Positions 42,934-51,942 of a DNA stretch of 64,000 nt are shown piece by piece. Source of the stretch: Burkholderia cepacia (GTDB taxonomy: Bacteria > Pseudomonadota > Gammaproteobacteria > Burkholderiales > Burkholderiaceae); contig NZ_CP013443.1 in assembly GCF_001718835.1 (NCBI RefSeq), positions 2,914,001 to 2,978,000 of the forward strand. The letters are read 5' to 3'. Positions within the stretch are counted from its first letter, which is position 1; each line of letters opens with the position of its first letter. The notes under the pieces are model-generated. The model was not told the origin of the DNA and made no database searches. It saw only the letters and a list, made by a program, of their open reading frames with translations. Position numbers and translations under genes: made by a program.

Positions 42934-43122
42934 ATGAACATCACCGATTCGATCTATCTGTCCTACGTGACGATCGCGTTCGCCGTGGTCGGCTCGCTCG
43001 CGATCGGCGGGCTGCTGGCCTTCATGCGCGCGACGCACAAATATCATCCGAACCTGATTGGCGCGCTGATCGGCGCGCTGCTGTGCTTCCTGCTGATCGA
43101 GGCATTACCGGCGCTGACCTGA
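42934..43122 (+). CDS. Small inner-membrane protein, function unknown
   Basis: 62 residues with two predicted membrane helices (about 9-29 and 40-57) joined by a short basic loop FMRATHKYHPN. The start is an ATG preceded by AGGGGAGA. A possible -10 element TATACT lies at 42887-42892. Its 3' end overlaps the convergent epimerase gene by 18 bp. I do not recognise a family. Confidence 0.7.
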   Translation: MNITDSIYLSYVTIAFAVVGSLAIGGLLAFMRATHKYHPNLIGALIGALLCFLLIEALPALT

Positions 43123-44163
43123 CGCGCTGCCCGGCGCGAGCGTTTGAAGGAAATCGTCTACGGTCGGATACCGCAACGTCACGCACAATTCGGCCTTGAG
43201 CCGTGCGTTGGACAGGCGCCGCGACTCGCGCATGAACGACAGCAGGGTCGGTTCGAGCTGGCGCTCGGCGTCGGCGCGGCTGACGCGTGGCGGCCTCGGC
43301 AGGCCGAGCACCTGCGCGACCCGGTCGAAATACTCCCCCATCCGCAGTTCGCTGTCGTCCGACGCGTGCACGGCGCGCGCCGGCCTGCCGCGTTCGGCCG
43401 CGCGGCGCAGGATCGCCGCGAGATCGTCCGCGTGGATGTGGTTCGTGTAGACGTCGTCGGCCGGCTCGAGTGCCGGCGTACCGCGCTCGAGCCGTGCGAC
43501 CGGCAGGCGGTTCGCCGCGTAGATGCCCGGAATGCGCACGATGCGCGCGGACAGCACGCCGCGCACCGTCGCCGCGCGCAGTTGCCGCTCGGCCGACACG
43601 CGCCGGAACGCCCGCGGATTCGCGGGACGCAGCGGATGCGTTTCGTCGATGCGGGCGCCGCCGCAGTCGCCGTATACGCCCGTCGTGCTCGCATAGACGA
43701 GCCTCGGCGCGCGAAGGCCGTCGGGTACAATACGCGTTTCCCGCGAGGGCGCACCGGCCTGCCGGAGCGCCGCGCGCGCGGCCCGCAGCCTGCCGGATGC
43801 CGGCGCGGGCTGCGCGAGCCGCCGCCCGGGCATGGTCAATGCGGCAACGAGCGCACGCGTGCGCCGATCGTCGCGGCCATCGGATTGCGGCGGCGCGAGA
43901 TGCAGGATCGTGCGGGCCAGGCCCGCGAGGCGGCCGAGCGTCGCCCGGCGATCGAGGTCGCCGACGATCGGCGTCGCGCCTGCGGCGCGCAGTTCGTCGC
44001 GGCGGGCCGGGTGGCTCGTCAGCGCGAAGATCCGCAGGTTGCGGCGCGTGTCGCGCCATTGCGCGACGCAGCGCATGCCGACGTCGCCGCAGCCGACGAT
44101 CAGTGCGCGCGGCCGGCGCAGGATTCGAGTCGCGATCATGTTGGTTGCGAAATCAGTAGCCAC
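43105..44163 (-). CDS. NAD-dependent epimerase/dehydratase-like protein
   Basis: 352 residues. The Rossmann start is RALIVGCGDVGMRCVAQW, and the catalytic-site region is LVYASTTGVYGDCGGARIDE. Further blocks are ARIVRIPGIYAANRLP and DDVYTNHIHADDLAAI, as in extended SDR proteins of the YeeZ type. A Pro/Arg/Ala-rich insert of about 50 residues (roughly 105-155) interrupts the fold. It is divergent from the 2Fe-2S reductase gene with 83 bp between starts. The substrate is unknown. Confidence 0.85.
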   Translation of the reverse strand: MATDFATNMIATRILRRPRALIVGCGDVGMRCVAQWRDTRRNLRIFALTSHPARRDELRAAGATPIVGDLDRRATLGRLAGLARTILHLAPPQSDGRDDRRTRALVAALTMPGRRLAQPAPASGRLRAARAALRQAGAPSRETRIVPDGLRAPRLVYASTTGVYGDCGGARIDETHPLRPANPRAFRRVSAERQLRAATVRGVLSARIVRIPGIYAANRLPVARLERGTPALEPADDVYTNHIHADDLAAILRRAAERGRPARAVHASDDSELRMGEYFDRVAQVLGLPRPPRVSRADAERQLEPTLLSFMRESRRLSNARLKAELCVTLRYPTVDDFLQTLAPGSASGQRR

Positions 44164-44246
44164 CGTTGCGCGACGCGCAGCGGGCTTGCATTTTAGCTGC
44201 CGTGCTCGACGGGCACGGTCCCCACATTTTGTTCTAGTTTGGTTCT

Positions 44247-45278
44247 ATGGCATTCAACGTCACTCTCAAGCAAAGCGGCCGGCAATTCCAGGTCGAGTCG
44301 GACGAAACCGTGCTGGCGGCTGCGCTGCGCCAGAACGTCCATCTGCCGTACGGCTGCAAGAACGGCGCGTGCGGCTCCTGCAAGGGCCAGATCGTGTCGG
44401 GCCAGATCGAACAGGGCCCGCACGCCGCGTCGGCGCTGTCCAACGACGAGCGCACGCGCGGCCTCGCGCTGCTGTGCTGCTCGAAGGCGCAGTGCGACCT
44501 CGAAATCGACGTGCGCGAAATCGCCGGCGTCGACGGCGTGCAGGTCAAGAAGCTGCCGTGCCGGATCGCCGCGCTCGAACGCAAGGCCGACGACGTGATG
44601 GTCGTGAAGCTGCAGTTGCCCGCCAACGAACGCCTGCAGTATCTCGCGGGCCAGTACGTCGAGTTCATCCTGAAGGACGGCTCGCGCCGCAGCTACTCGA
44701 TGGCGAACGCGCCGCACGAGGAAGGCCCGATCGAGCTGCACATCCGCCACATGCCGGGCGGCAAGTTCACCGACCACGTGTTCGGCGCGATGAAGGAGCG
44801 CGACATCCTGCGCTTCGAAGGCCCGCTCGGCACGTTCTTCCTGCGCGAGGACTCCGACAAGCCGATCGTGCTGCTCGCATCGGGCACGGGCTTCGCCCCG
44901 ATCAAGGCGATCATCGAGCACGTGAAGCACACGGGCATCACGCGCCCGATGACGCTCTACTGGGGCGCGCGCCGCAAGAAGGACATCTACCTCGGCGAGC
45001 TCGCCGAGCAGTGGGCGCGCGAAATCCCGAACTTCAAGTACGTGCCGGTGCTCTCCGAGCCGGACGCCGGCGATCAATGGACGGGCCGCACCGGCTTCGT
45101 CCATCGCGCGGTGATCGAGGATCTGCCCGACCTGTCGGGCCACCAGGTGTACGCGTGCGGCGCGCCGGTGATGGTCGAATCCGCGCAACGCGACTTCACG
45201 CAGCACCACGCGCTGCCGGCCGACGAGTTCTACGCCGACTCGTTCACGAGCGCCGCCGATCTCGCGCATCCGGTCTGA
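44247..45278 (+). CDS. 2Fe-2S ferredoxin-NAD(P)H reductase (CDP-6-deoxy-delta-3,4-glucoseen reductase-like)
   Basis: 343 residues. A plant-type 2Fe-2S domain comes first, with Cys37, Cys42 and Cys45 in GCKNGACGSCKG and a fourth cysteine near residue 77. A flavin domain (RRSYSMANAP) and an NAD-binding domain (LLASGTGFAPIKAIIEH) follow. This is the AscD-like reductase family, also similar to oxygenase reductase components. No partner enzyme, sugar gene cluster or oxygenase is near, so a general electron-transfer role is as likely as deoxysugar synthesis. Confidence 0.9.
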   Translation: MAFNVTLKQSGRQFQVESDETVLAAALRQNVHLPYGCKNGACGSCKGQIVSGQIEQGPHAASALSNDERTRGLALLCCSKAQCDLEIDVREIAGVDGVQVKKLPCRIAALERKADDVMVVKLQLPANERLQYLAGQYVEFILKDGSRRSYSMANAPHEEGPIELHIRHMPGGKFTDHVFGAMKERDILRFEGPLGTFFLREDSDKPIVLLASGTGFAPIKAIIEHVKHTGITRPMTLYWGARRKKDIYLGELAEQWAREIPNFKYVPVLSEPDAGDQWTGRTGFVHRAVIEDLPDLSGHQVYACGAPVMVESAQRDFTQHHALPADEFYADSFTSAADLAHPV

Positions 45279-45339
45279 CACCCGCGCAGCCGCGTCCCGC
45301 GTTGCGCGCCGCGATGTCACATCCCCGGCATCGCGGCGG

Positions 45340-45369
45340 TTTACAGTGAGGCGCGGGATGCCTTATGCT
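45340..45369 (+). promoter_or_regulatory. Candidate sigma70 promoter ahead of the argD leader
   Basis: TTTACA at 45340-45345 and TATGCT at 45364-45369 are separated by 18 bp. The predicted transcription start falls at about 45375-45377, next to the ATG of a small leader open frame. It is the best promoter candidate in the 293-bp space before argD. Confidence 0.45.
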
Positions 45370-45376
45370 TGCGCAC

Positions 45377-45460
45377 ATGAACCGCTTCCTGTCCGCCCTT
45401 CGACGTCGCCGCTCGCCGCTCCGCCCGGATGCCGCAGGCTCGTCACGGACTCGCGCGTAA
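45377..45460 (+). CDS. Possible Arg-rich leader peptide upstream of argD
   Basis: 27 codons starting MNRFLSALRRRR, with eight arginine codons, four of them consecutive (CGA, CGT, CGC, CGC). It starts at or near the predicted transcription start, so it would be leaderless; an in-frame ATG four codons upstream is inside the -10 element. Its stop codon lies in a hairpin (GCGTAACC at 45455-45462 with GGTTACGC at 45479-45486), and a terminator follows before argD. Arginine codons are frequent by chance in such G+C-rich DNA, so translation is unproven. Confidence 0.3.
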   Translation: MNRFLSALRRRRSPLRPDAAGSSRTRA

Positions 45461-45505
45461 CCCCCACACTGCTTCACCGGTTACGCACAAGCTGTTCGAC
45501 CCACC

Positions 45506-45532
45506 AGCCACGGCCTTCCGTGGCTTTTTTAT
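45506..45532 (+). terminator. Intrinsic terminator 40 bp upstream of argD
   Basis: AGCCACGG and CCGTGGCT form the stem around CCTT and are followed by TTTTTTATT. It is 228 bp after the previous gene but only about 40 bp before the argD start, so it may act as an attenuator for argD or end a short leader or small RNA. Confidence 0.8.
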
Positions 45533-45571
45533 TGCCTGTTTCCCTTTCAACGTCCGCTGGAGTCTGCTGCC

Positions 45572-46756
45572 ATGCCCCTGAACGATTATCCGATCGACTC
45601 GCTGATGTACATCACGAACCGCCCCGACATCGTGTTTACGCACGGCAAGGGTTCGTGGCTCTACGATCACACGGGCAAGCGCTATCTGGACTTCATCCAG
45701 GGCTGGGCCGTCAACAGCCTCGGCCACTGCAACGACGGCATCGTCGAAGCGCTGAAGACGCAGGCGGAAAAGCTGCTGAACCCGTCCCCGGCGTTCTACA
45801 ACGAACCGATGGCGAAACTCGCCGGCCTGCTCACGCAGCACAGCGTGTTCGACAAGGTGTTCTTCACGAACAGCGGCGCGGAGGCGAACGAAGGCGCGAT
45901 CAAGCTCGCGCGCAAGTGGGGCCGCAAATTCAAGAACGGCGCCTACGAGATCATCACGTTCGACCACAGCTTCCACGGCCGCACGCTCGCGACGATGTCG
46001 GCCAGCGGCAAGCCGGGCTGGGACACGATCTACGCACCGCAGGTGCCGGGCTTCCCGAAGGCCAAGCTGAACGACATCAACTCGGTCGAGAAGCTGATCA
46101 CCGACAAGACCGTCGCGGTGATGCTCGAGCCGATCCAGGGTGAAGGCGGCGTGATTCCGGCGACGCGCGAATTCATGCAGGCGCTGCGCGCGCTGACGAA
46201 GCAGCACAACCTGCTGCTGATCGTCGACGAGGTGCAAAGCGGCTGCGGCCGCGCGGGCACGCTGTTCGCGTACGAGCTGTCCGGCATCGAGCCGGACGTC
46301 ATGACGCTCGCGAAAGGCATCGGCGGCGGCGCCCCGCTCGGCGCGCTGCTGTCGAAGGCCGAGGTCGCGGTGTTCGAGGCCGGCGACCAGGGCGGCACGT
46401 ACAACGGCAATCCGCTGATGACGGCGGTCGGCTATTCGGTGATCTCGCAGCTCGTCGCGCCCGGCTTCCTCGAAGGCGTGCGCGCGCGCAGCGAATACCT
46501 GAAGCGCAAGCTGCTCGAGCTGTCGGAAGAGCGCGGTTTCGAAGGCGAACGCGGCGAAGGCCTGCTGCGCGCGCTGCTGCTCGGCAAGGACATCGGCCCG
46601 CAGATCGTCGAGAAGGCGCGCGACATGCAGCCCGAGGGCCTGCTGCTGAACGCCGCGCGGCCGAACCTGCTGCGCTTCATGCCCGCGCTGAACGTGACGA
46701 CCGAAGAGATCGACCAGATGATGGCGATGCTGCGGTCGGTTCTCGACACGCTCTGA
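45572..46756 (+). CDS. argD: Acetylornithine aminotransferase
   Basis: 394 residues, class III PLP aminotransferase. Lys248 in DVMTLAKGIGGG is the cofactor lysine. TNSGAEANEGAIKLAR, MLEPIQGEGG and IVDEVQSGCGRAGTLFAYE are family blocks. It makes N-acetylornithine in arginine synthesis and may also accept succinyldiaminopimelate. A GGAG sequence precedes the ATG. Expression has to pass the upstream terminator or start within the 40 bp after it, where I see no convincing promoter. Confidence 0.93.
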   Translation: MPLNDYPIDSLMYITNRPDIVFTHGKGSWLYDHTGKRYLDFIQGWAVNSLGHCNDGIVEALKTQAEKLLNPSPAFYNEPMAKLAGLLTQHSVFDKVFFTNSGAEANEGAIKLARKWGRKFKNGAYEIITFDHSFHGRTLATMSASGKPGWDTIYAPQVPGFPKAKLNDINSVEKLITDKTVAVMLEPIQGEGGVIPATREFMQALRALTKQHNLLLIVDEVQSGCGRAGTLFAYELSGIEPDVMTLAKGIGGGAPLGALLSKAEVAVFEAGDQGGTYNGNPLMTAVGYSVISQLVAPGFLEGVRARSEYLKRKLLELSEERGFEGERGEGLLRALLLGKDIGPQIVEKARDMQPEGLLLNAARPNLLRFMPALNVTTEEIDQMMAMLRSVLDTL

Positions 46757-46769
46757 GGAGAGCCCGCCG

Positions 46770-47225
46770 ATGGATGCCGCCGCCGATGCTGTCGCAATCC
46801 GCCCGTTCGAACGCGCCGACACCGATGCCGTGCTCGCGGTATGGCGCGACGCATTCCCGCAGTACGACGAAGCCGGTGCGCCTCCGCACCGCGATCCGCT
46901 GCGATCGATCGAGCTGAAGCTCGCGACGCAGCCGGAGCTGTTTTTCGTTGCAACCTGCGGCGCACGCGTCGTCGGCACGCTGATGGCGGGTTTCGACGGA
47001 CATCGCGGCTGGCTCTACTCGTTCGGCGTCTCGAACGACGCGCGTCGGCTCGGCATCGGCCGCGCGCTGATCGCGCATGCGGAACGCGCGCTCGCCGCGC
47101 GCGGCTGCCTGAAGATCAACCTGCAGGTGCTGCCGGGCAACGACGACGCCTGCCGTTTCTACGCGGCGCTCGGCTACCGCGTCGAGGAGCGCATCTCGTT
47201 CGGCAAGACGCTGCCGGCCGCATGA
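46770..47225 (+). CDS. GNAT family N-acetyltransferase (YpeA-like)
   Basis: 151 residues. The acetyl-CoA-binding region is FGVSNDARRLGIGRALIAHAE, with the RxxGxG/A loop; FYAALGYRVEERISFGK closes the fold. It resembles the YpeA group of small acetyltransferases of unknown substrate. It starts 13 bp after argD, probably in the same transcript. A link with amino-acid metabolism would be inference from this position. Confidence 0.9.
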   Translation: MDAAADAVAIRPFERADTDAVLAVWRDAFPQYDEAGAPPHRDPLRSIELKLATQPELFFVATCGARVVGTLMAGFDGHRGWLYSFGVSNDARRLGIGRALIAHAERALAARGCLKINLQVLPGNDDACRFYAALGYRVEERISFGKTLPAA

Positions 47226-47249
47226 CGCGAAAGCCGGCCGCCGGCGATC

Positions 47250-47921
47250 TCAGCGCGTGATCGGCCCCGCGCCCGGCAGCGGATTGCCGAGCGCGTCGGT
47301 CGGCACGGCCTGCTGCTCGAACGCGGCGAAATAGGCGGCCCACTGCGTGTCGCTCACGCGCACGATCAGCGCGCCGTCCTGCCAGATGTCGTTGTGGTCG
47401 TTGTGGTCGTCGCCCGCACGGTGCAGGTAGTTCGGGCCGGTCGAACCCTGGTTCATGTGCGTGTCGTGGATGCCGTTGCCTTCGGCATACGAGCGGCCGA
47501 ACACGACGACGTCGAGCCCCTGCGACTGCGCGGCGTTCACGAGCCGCAGCAGCGACGGGATCGGCTCCGGATTCTCGGTGCCGTCCATCACGGCGCTCGC
47601 GCGCCACGCCCCCGTTTCGTTCAGGATGTCGCTGCGCAGGTAGTCGAGCGCGGGCAACGCGGCCTGCCCCGTCAGGTCGGTATAGCCTTCGGCCGCGGCC
47701 GCGAGCGTCTGCGTGATCGGGTGGTGGAAATCGTAGACGAGCTTGTAGTTCAGCAAGTCGTCCGCGTCGCTGGTGCCGACGTTGATCGCGACGTCCCAGT
47801 TGCCTCCCGGCAACGCCAGCGTCAGGTGGATGTGATACTGGATCTCGCTGCCGTGCGGCGAGCCCTTCAGCTTCGCCACCGATGTCACCTTCGCCTTCAC
47901 GAAACCGTAGTCCAGACTCAT
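47250..47921 (-). CDS. DUF2278 (YukJ-like) protein
   Basis: 223 residues, soluble, no signal peptide. It starts MSLDYGFVKAKVTSVAKLKG and includes HIHLTLALPGGNWDVAINVGT, GIHDTHMNQGS and HNDHNDIWQDGALIV, matching DUF2278 proteins. The His/Asp-rich segment (HRAGDDHNDHNDIWQDGAL) might bind metal. No function is established. It converges on the GNAT gene with 24 bp between the stops. Confidence 0.85.
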   Translation of the reverse strand: MSLDYGFVKAKVTSVAKLKGSPHGSEIQYHIHLTLALPGGNWDVAINVGTSDADDLLNYKLVYDFHHPITQTLAAAAEGYTDLTGQAALPALDYLRSDILNETGAWRASAVMDGTENPEPIPSLLRLVNAAQSQGLDVVVFGRSYAEGNGIHDTHMNQGSTGPNYLHRAGDDHNDHNDIWQDGALIVRVSDTQWAAYFAAFEQQAVPTDALGNPLPGAGPITR

Positions 47922-47995
47922 GCGTGTTCTCCGTGTCCCGATGGACTTCCGATGCTACGCCGCTTGCATGTCGATTTGCAGACGGGGCTCATCAT

Positions 47996-48032
47996 GAAAA
48001 AAGGCTGTCGCGGCATCCCGTGACAGCCTTTC
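47996..48032 (-). terminator. Intrinsic terminator of the liv operon
   Basis: On the minus strand AAAGGCTGTCACGG and CCGCGACAGCCTTTTTT form a stem with a GATG loop and T-tract. It lies 42 bp after the livF stop, marking the end of livHMGF. Confidence 0.88.
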
Positions 48033-48074
48033 GAAAGCCCTTGCGCGCCGCCCGCGGCGACGCGCGGGGCCCGT

Positions 48075-48790
<716 letters not shown>

Positions 48791-48791
<1 letters not shown>

Positions 48792-49567
48792 CAGTGCACC
48801 CCTGCGCCGAGATATGCCTCAATCACCTTCGGATTCTTCTGCACGTCCTGCGGCAGACCCTCGGCGATCACCTTGCCGTAATCGAGCACCGTCATCCGGT
48901 TGCACAGCCCCATCACGAGCTTCACGTCGTGCTCGATCAGCAGGATCGTGCGGCCGTCCGAGCGGATCTTGTCGAGCAGGCGCGTGAGTTCGACCTTTTC
49001 GGTCGCGTTCATCCCGGCCGCCGGCTCGTCGAGCGCGAGCAGCTTCGGGTCGGTCGCCAGCGCGCGCGCGATCTCGAGACGGCGCTGGTGGCCGTACGAC
49101 AGGTTGCGCGACGTGTAGTCGGCGTACTGCAGCACGCCGACGTATTCGAGCAGCTCGATCGCGCGTTCCTTGATCTCGCGCTCTTCCTGGCGTTCGGCCG
49201 GCGTCTGGAACACCGCGCCGAGCAGCCCGTGCTTGGTGCGCACGTGGCGGCCCACCATCACGTTCTCGAGGGCCGTCATCCCGCCGAACAGGCGGATGTT
49301 CTGGAACGTGCGCGCGATGCCCGTCTTCGCGACCTGGTGCACCGCGGTCGGCTTGTATTCCGAGCCGTCGAGCTTGAACTCGCCGGAGTCCGGCGTGTAG
49401 AGGCCCGTGATCACGTTGAAGAACGTCGTCTTGCCGGCGCCGTTCGGGCCGATCAGCCCGTAGATCTCGCCTTCCCTGATTTCGAGGCCGACGTCGGACA
49501 GCGCCTGCAGGCCACCGAAGCGCTTGTTCACGCCCTTGACGGACAGTCGGATTTGCTTGTCGCTCAT
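48791..49567 (-). CDS. livG: Branched-chain amino-acid ABC transporter ATPase LivG
   Basis: 258 residues with Walker A GPNGAGKTT near residue 40, the LSYGHQRRLEIARAL signature region typical of LivG, and Walker B LLALDEPAAGMN. RTFQNIRLFGGMTALENV is the Q-loop block. It sits 24 bp after livM and overlaps livF. Confidence 0.95.
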
Positions 49568-49591
49568 GTGTATATCCCCTGTGTCCGTAGG

Positions 49592-50761
49592 TTAGGCGCG
49601 CACCGGCTTCTTGCTGTTGCGCTTCGCCAGTTTCGCGATCTTGTCCTCATGCTTCGGCGCGGGCCACAGGCCTTCCGAGCGGTACAGCATGATGACCACC
49701 ATCGCGAGGCCGTACAGCGCCTGACGGATCACTTCCGTATCGACGACGTCATGACCGAACAGCGCATGCTGCAGCGGGCTCATCGTCGAGCGCAGGAATT
49801 CCGGGAAGATCGCGAGCAGCACCGCGCCCAGGATCACGCCCGGGATGTGGCCCATGCCGCCGAGCACCACGCACGCAAGCACGACGATCGATTCCCAGAA
49901 CGTGAACGACTCGGGCGACACGAAGCCCTGGAACGCACCGAACATCGCGCCCGACAGGCCGCCGAACGACGCGCCCATCGCGAACGCGAGCAGCTTCACG
50001 TTGCGGGTGTTGATGCCCATCGCCTTCGCCGCGATTTCGTCTTCGCGGATGGCTGCCCAGGCACGGCCGATACGCGAGTGCTGCAGGCGCGTACACACCC
50101 AGATCACCAGCAGCGAGCACAGCACGAACAGGTAGTAGTACATGTAGACCGACGGCAGTTGCAGGCCGAACAGCGAGTGCGTCTGCGACAGGTTGAAGCC
50201 GCCGACGTGCACCGGATCGATGCCCGTGATCCCCTTCGGGCCGTTGGTGATGTTCACCGGACGGTCGAGGTTGTTCATGAAGATCCGGACGATTTCACCG
50301 AAGCCCAACGTCACGATCGCCAGGTAGTCGCCGCGCAGGCGCAGCGTCGGCGCGCCGAGCAGGATCCCGAAGGTCGCCGCCAGCGCCATCGCGATCGGCA
50401 CGATGATCAGGAACGGGATGTGCAGGCCGTTCGGCGCGAGCGCCGCGATCCACTCGAACTGCGAGGTCAGGTGCGGCGAGCTCAGCAATGCCGCCGTGTA
50501 TGCGCCCACCGCGTAGAACGCGATGTAGCCGAGGTCGAGCAGGCCGGCGAAGCCGACCACCACGTTCAGGCCCAGCGCGAGCATCACGTACAGCATCGCG
50601 AAGTCGAGCACGCGGACCCAGTAGTTGCCGCCGGCCGAGCCGATGATGATCGGCGCGGCGATCACGAACGCAGCGGTCAGGATGCCGATGACGACGGTCT
50701 TGGCGGTGTTGCGCTCTTCGACGAGCGACGTCGAGGATTCGATCGGTTGAATGGATGTCAT
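49592..50761 (-). CDS. livM: Branched-chain amino-acid ABC transporter permease LivM
   Basis: 389 residues with an N-terminal charged extension, then about eight to ten membrane segments. LGLNVVVGFAGLLDLGYIAFYAVGAY and LRLRGDYLAIVTLGFGEIVRI are LivM hallmarks. It forms the channel with LivH. It lies 18 bp after livH. Confidence 0.94.
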   Translation of the reverse strand: MTSIQPIESSTSLVEERNTAKTVVIGILTAAFVIAAPIIIGSAGGNYWVRVLDFAMLYVMLALGLNVVVGFAGLLDLGYIAFYAVGAYTAALLSSPHLTSQFEWIAALAPNGLHIPFLIIVPIAMALAATFGILLGAPTLRLRGDYLAIVTLGFGEIVRIFMNNLDRPVNITNGPKGITGIDPVHVGGFNLSQTHSLFGLQLPSVYMYYYLFVLCSLLVIWVCTRLQHSRIGRAWAAIREDEIAAKAMGINTRNVKLLAFAMGASFGGLSGAMFGAFQGFVSPESFTFWESIVVLACVVLGGMGHIPGVILGAVLLAIFPEFLRSTMSPLQHALFGHDVVDTEVIRQALYGLAMVVIMLYRSEGLWPAPKHEDKIAKLAKRNSKKPVRA

Positions 50762-50779
50762 GTTGTTTGCTCCCTTCCG

Positions 50780-51730
50780 TTACGCGCGATCCGCGACACG
50801 TTCGCCCAACAGGCCGGACGGACGGAACACCAGCACGATGATCAGCACGATGAAGGCGAACACGTCCTGGTAGTTGCTGCCGAATACGCCGCCCGTGAGG
50901 TTGCCGATGTAGCCGGCCCCGAGCTGCTCGATCAGGCCGAGCAGCACGCCGCCGACCATGGCACCGCCGAGGTTGCCGATCCCGCCCAGCACCGCGGCCG
51001 TGAATGCCTTCATGCCGGGGATGAAGCCCATGTAGAAGTGCACGTTGCCGTATTCGGACGCGATCATCACGCCGGCCAGCGCGGCGAGCGCGGAGCCGAT
51101 CATGAACGTCGCGGAGATCACGAAGTTCGGGTTCACGCCCATCAGGCTCGCGGTGTTCGGGCTTTCGGCGATCGCGCGCATCGCGCGGCCGAGCTTGGTC
51201 TTGTGCACGAGCAGCAGCAGGCCGCCCATCACGATGAACGCCACCGCGATGATCACGATTTCAGTGACCGAGATCACGGCGCCGGGCGTCGTGTCGGTCG
51301 CCTTGATCACGTTGATCGGATCGGTCGGCAGCAATTGCGGGAACGGCAGCGGGTTGCGCGACCAGATGATCATCGCGGCGGTCTGCAGCAGGATCGACAC
51401 GCCGATCGCGGTGATCAGCGGGGCGAGGCGCGGTGCGCGGCGCAGCGGCCGGTATGCGACCCGCTCGATCGTGAAGCCGACGAACGCACAGACGACTGCG
51501 GCGATGCCCAGGCCGATCGTCAGCGTCGCGACGTTGCCGAGTCCGGGGAAATGGTTCTGCAGCACGGTGATGGCCGACAAGGCGACCATCGCGCCGATCA
51601 TCAGCACGTCGCCGTGCGCGAAGTTGATGATGCCGAGAATGCCGTACACCATCGTGTAGCCCAACGCGATGATGGCGTAGACACTGCCGAGCACCAGCCC
51701 GTTGAGAACCTGCTGGACGAAAATATCCAT
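50780..51730 (-). CDS. livH: Branched-chain amino-acid ABC transporter permease LivH
   Basis: 316 residues, about eight membrane segments. QVLNGLVLGSVYAIIALGYT and IINFAHGDVLMIGAM are LivH signatures. It is the first gene of the permease/ATPase run, 212 bp after the binding-protein gene, from which a terminator separates it. Confidence 0.94.
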   Translation of the reverse strand: MDIFVQQVLNGLVLGSVYAIIALGYTMVYGILGIINFAHGDVLMIGAMVALSAITVLQNHFPGLGNVATLTIGLGIAAVVCAFVGFTIERVAYRPLRRAPRLAPLITAIGVSILLQTAAMIIWSRNPLPFPQLLPTDPINVIKATDTTPGAVISVTEIVIIAVAFIVMGGLLLLVHKTKLGRAMRAIAESPNTASLMGVNPNFVISATFMIGSALAALAGVMIASEYGNVHFYMGFIPGMKAFTAAVLGGIGNLGGAMVGGVLLGLIEQLGAGYIGNLTGGVFGSNYQDVFAFIVLIIVLVFRPSGLLGERVADRA

Positions 51731-51897
51731 TTAAAGCTCCTTGGCCCGTGCTGCCGGAGGACGTTGCGCCCCGCGGGTAAGCGAGGAATCGCGCCTTCTC
51801 GGCGACACTGCGGGTACTAGTCGATACCGGTAAGGGTGGATCGTCCCGGCGCGCGCCGCCCGGCCTGTACGGCCGGACCTGCCGCCGGAGCGGATAC

Positions 51898-51928
51898 AAA
51901 AACGGCACCGCACTGTTGCCGGTGCCGT
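51898..51928 (-). terminator. Intrinsic terminator between the binding-protein gene and livH
   Basis: On the minus strand ACGGCACCG and CGGTGCCGT arms close a GCAACAGTG loop and are followed by TTTTTG. It lies 14 bp after the binding-protein stop and would make its mRNA more abundant than the permease part, a common design in such operons. Confidence 0.85.
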
Positions 51929-51942
51929 CATGAGTCCCGTCG

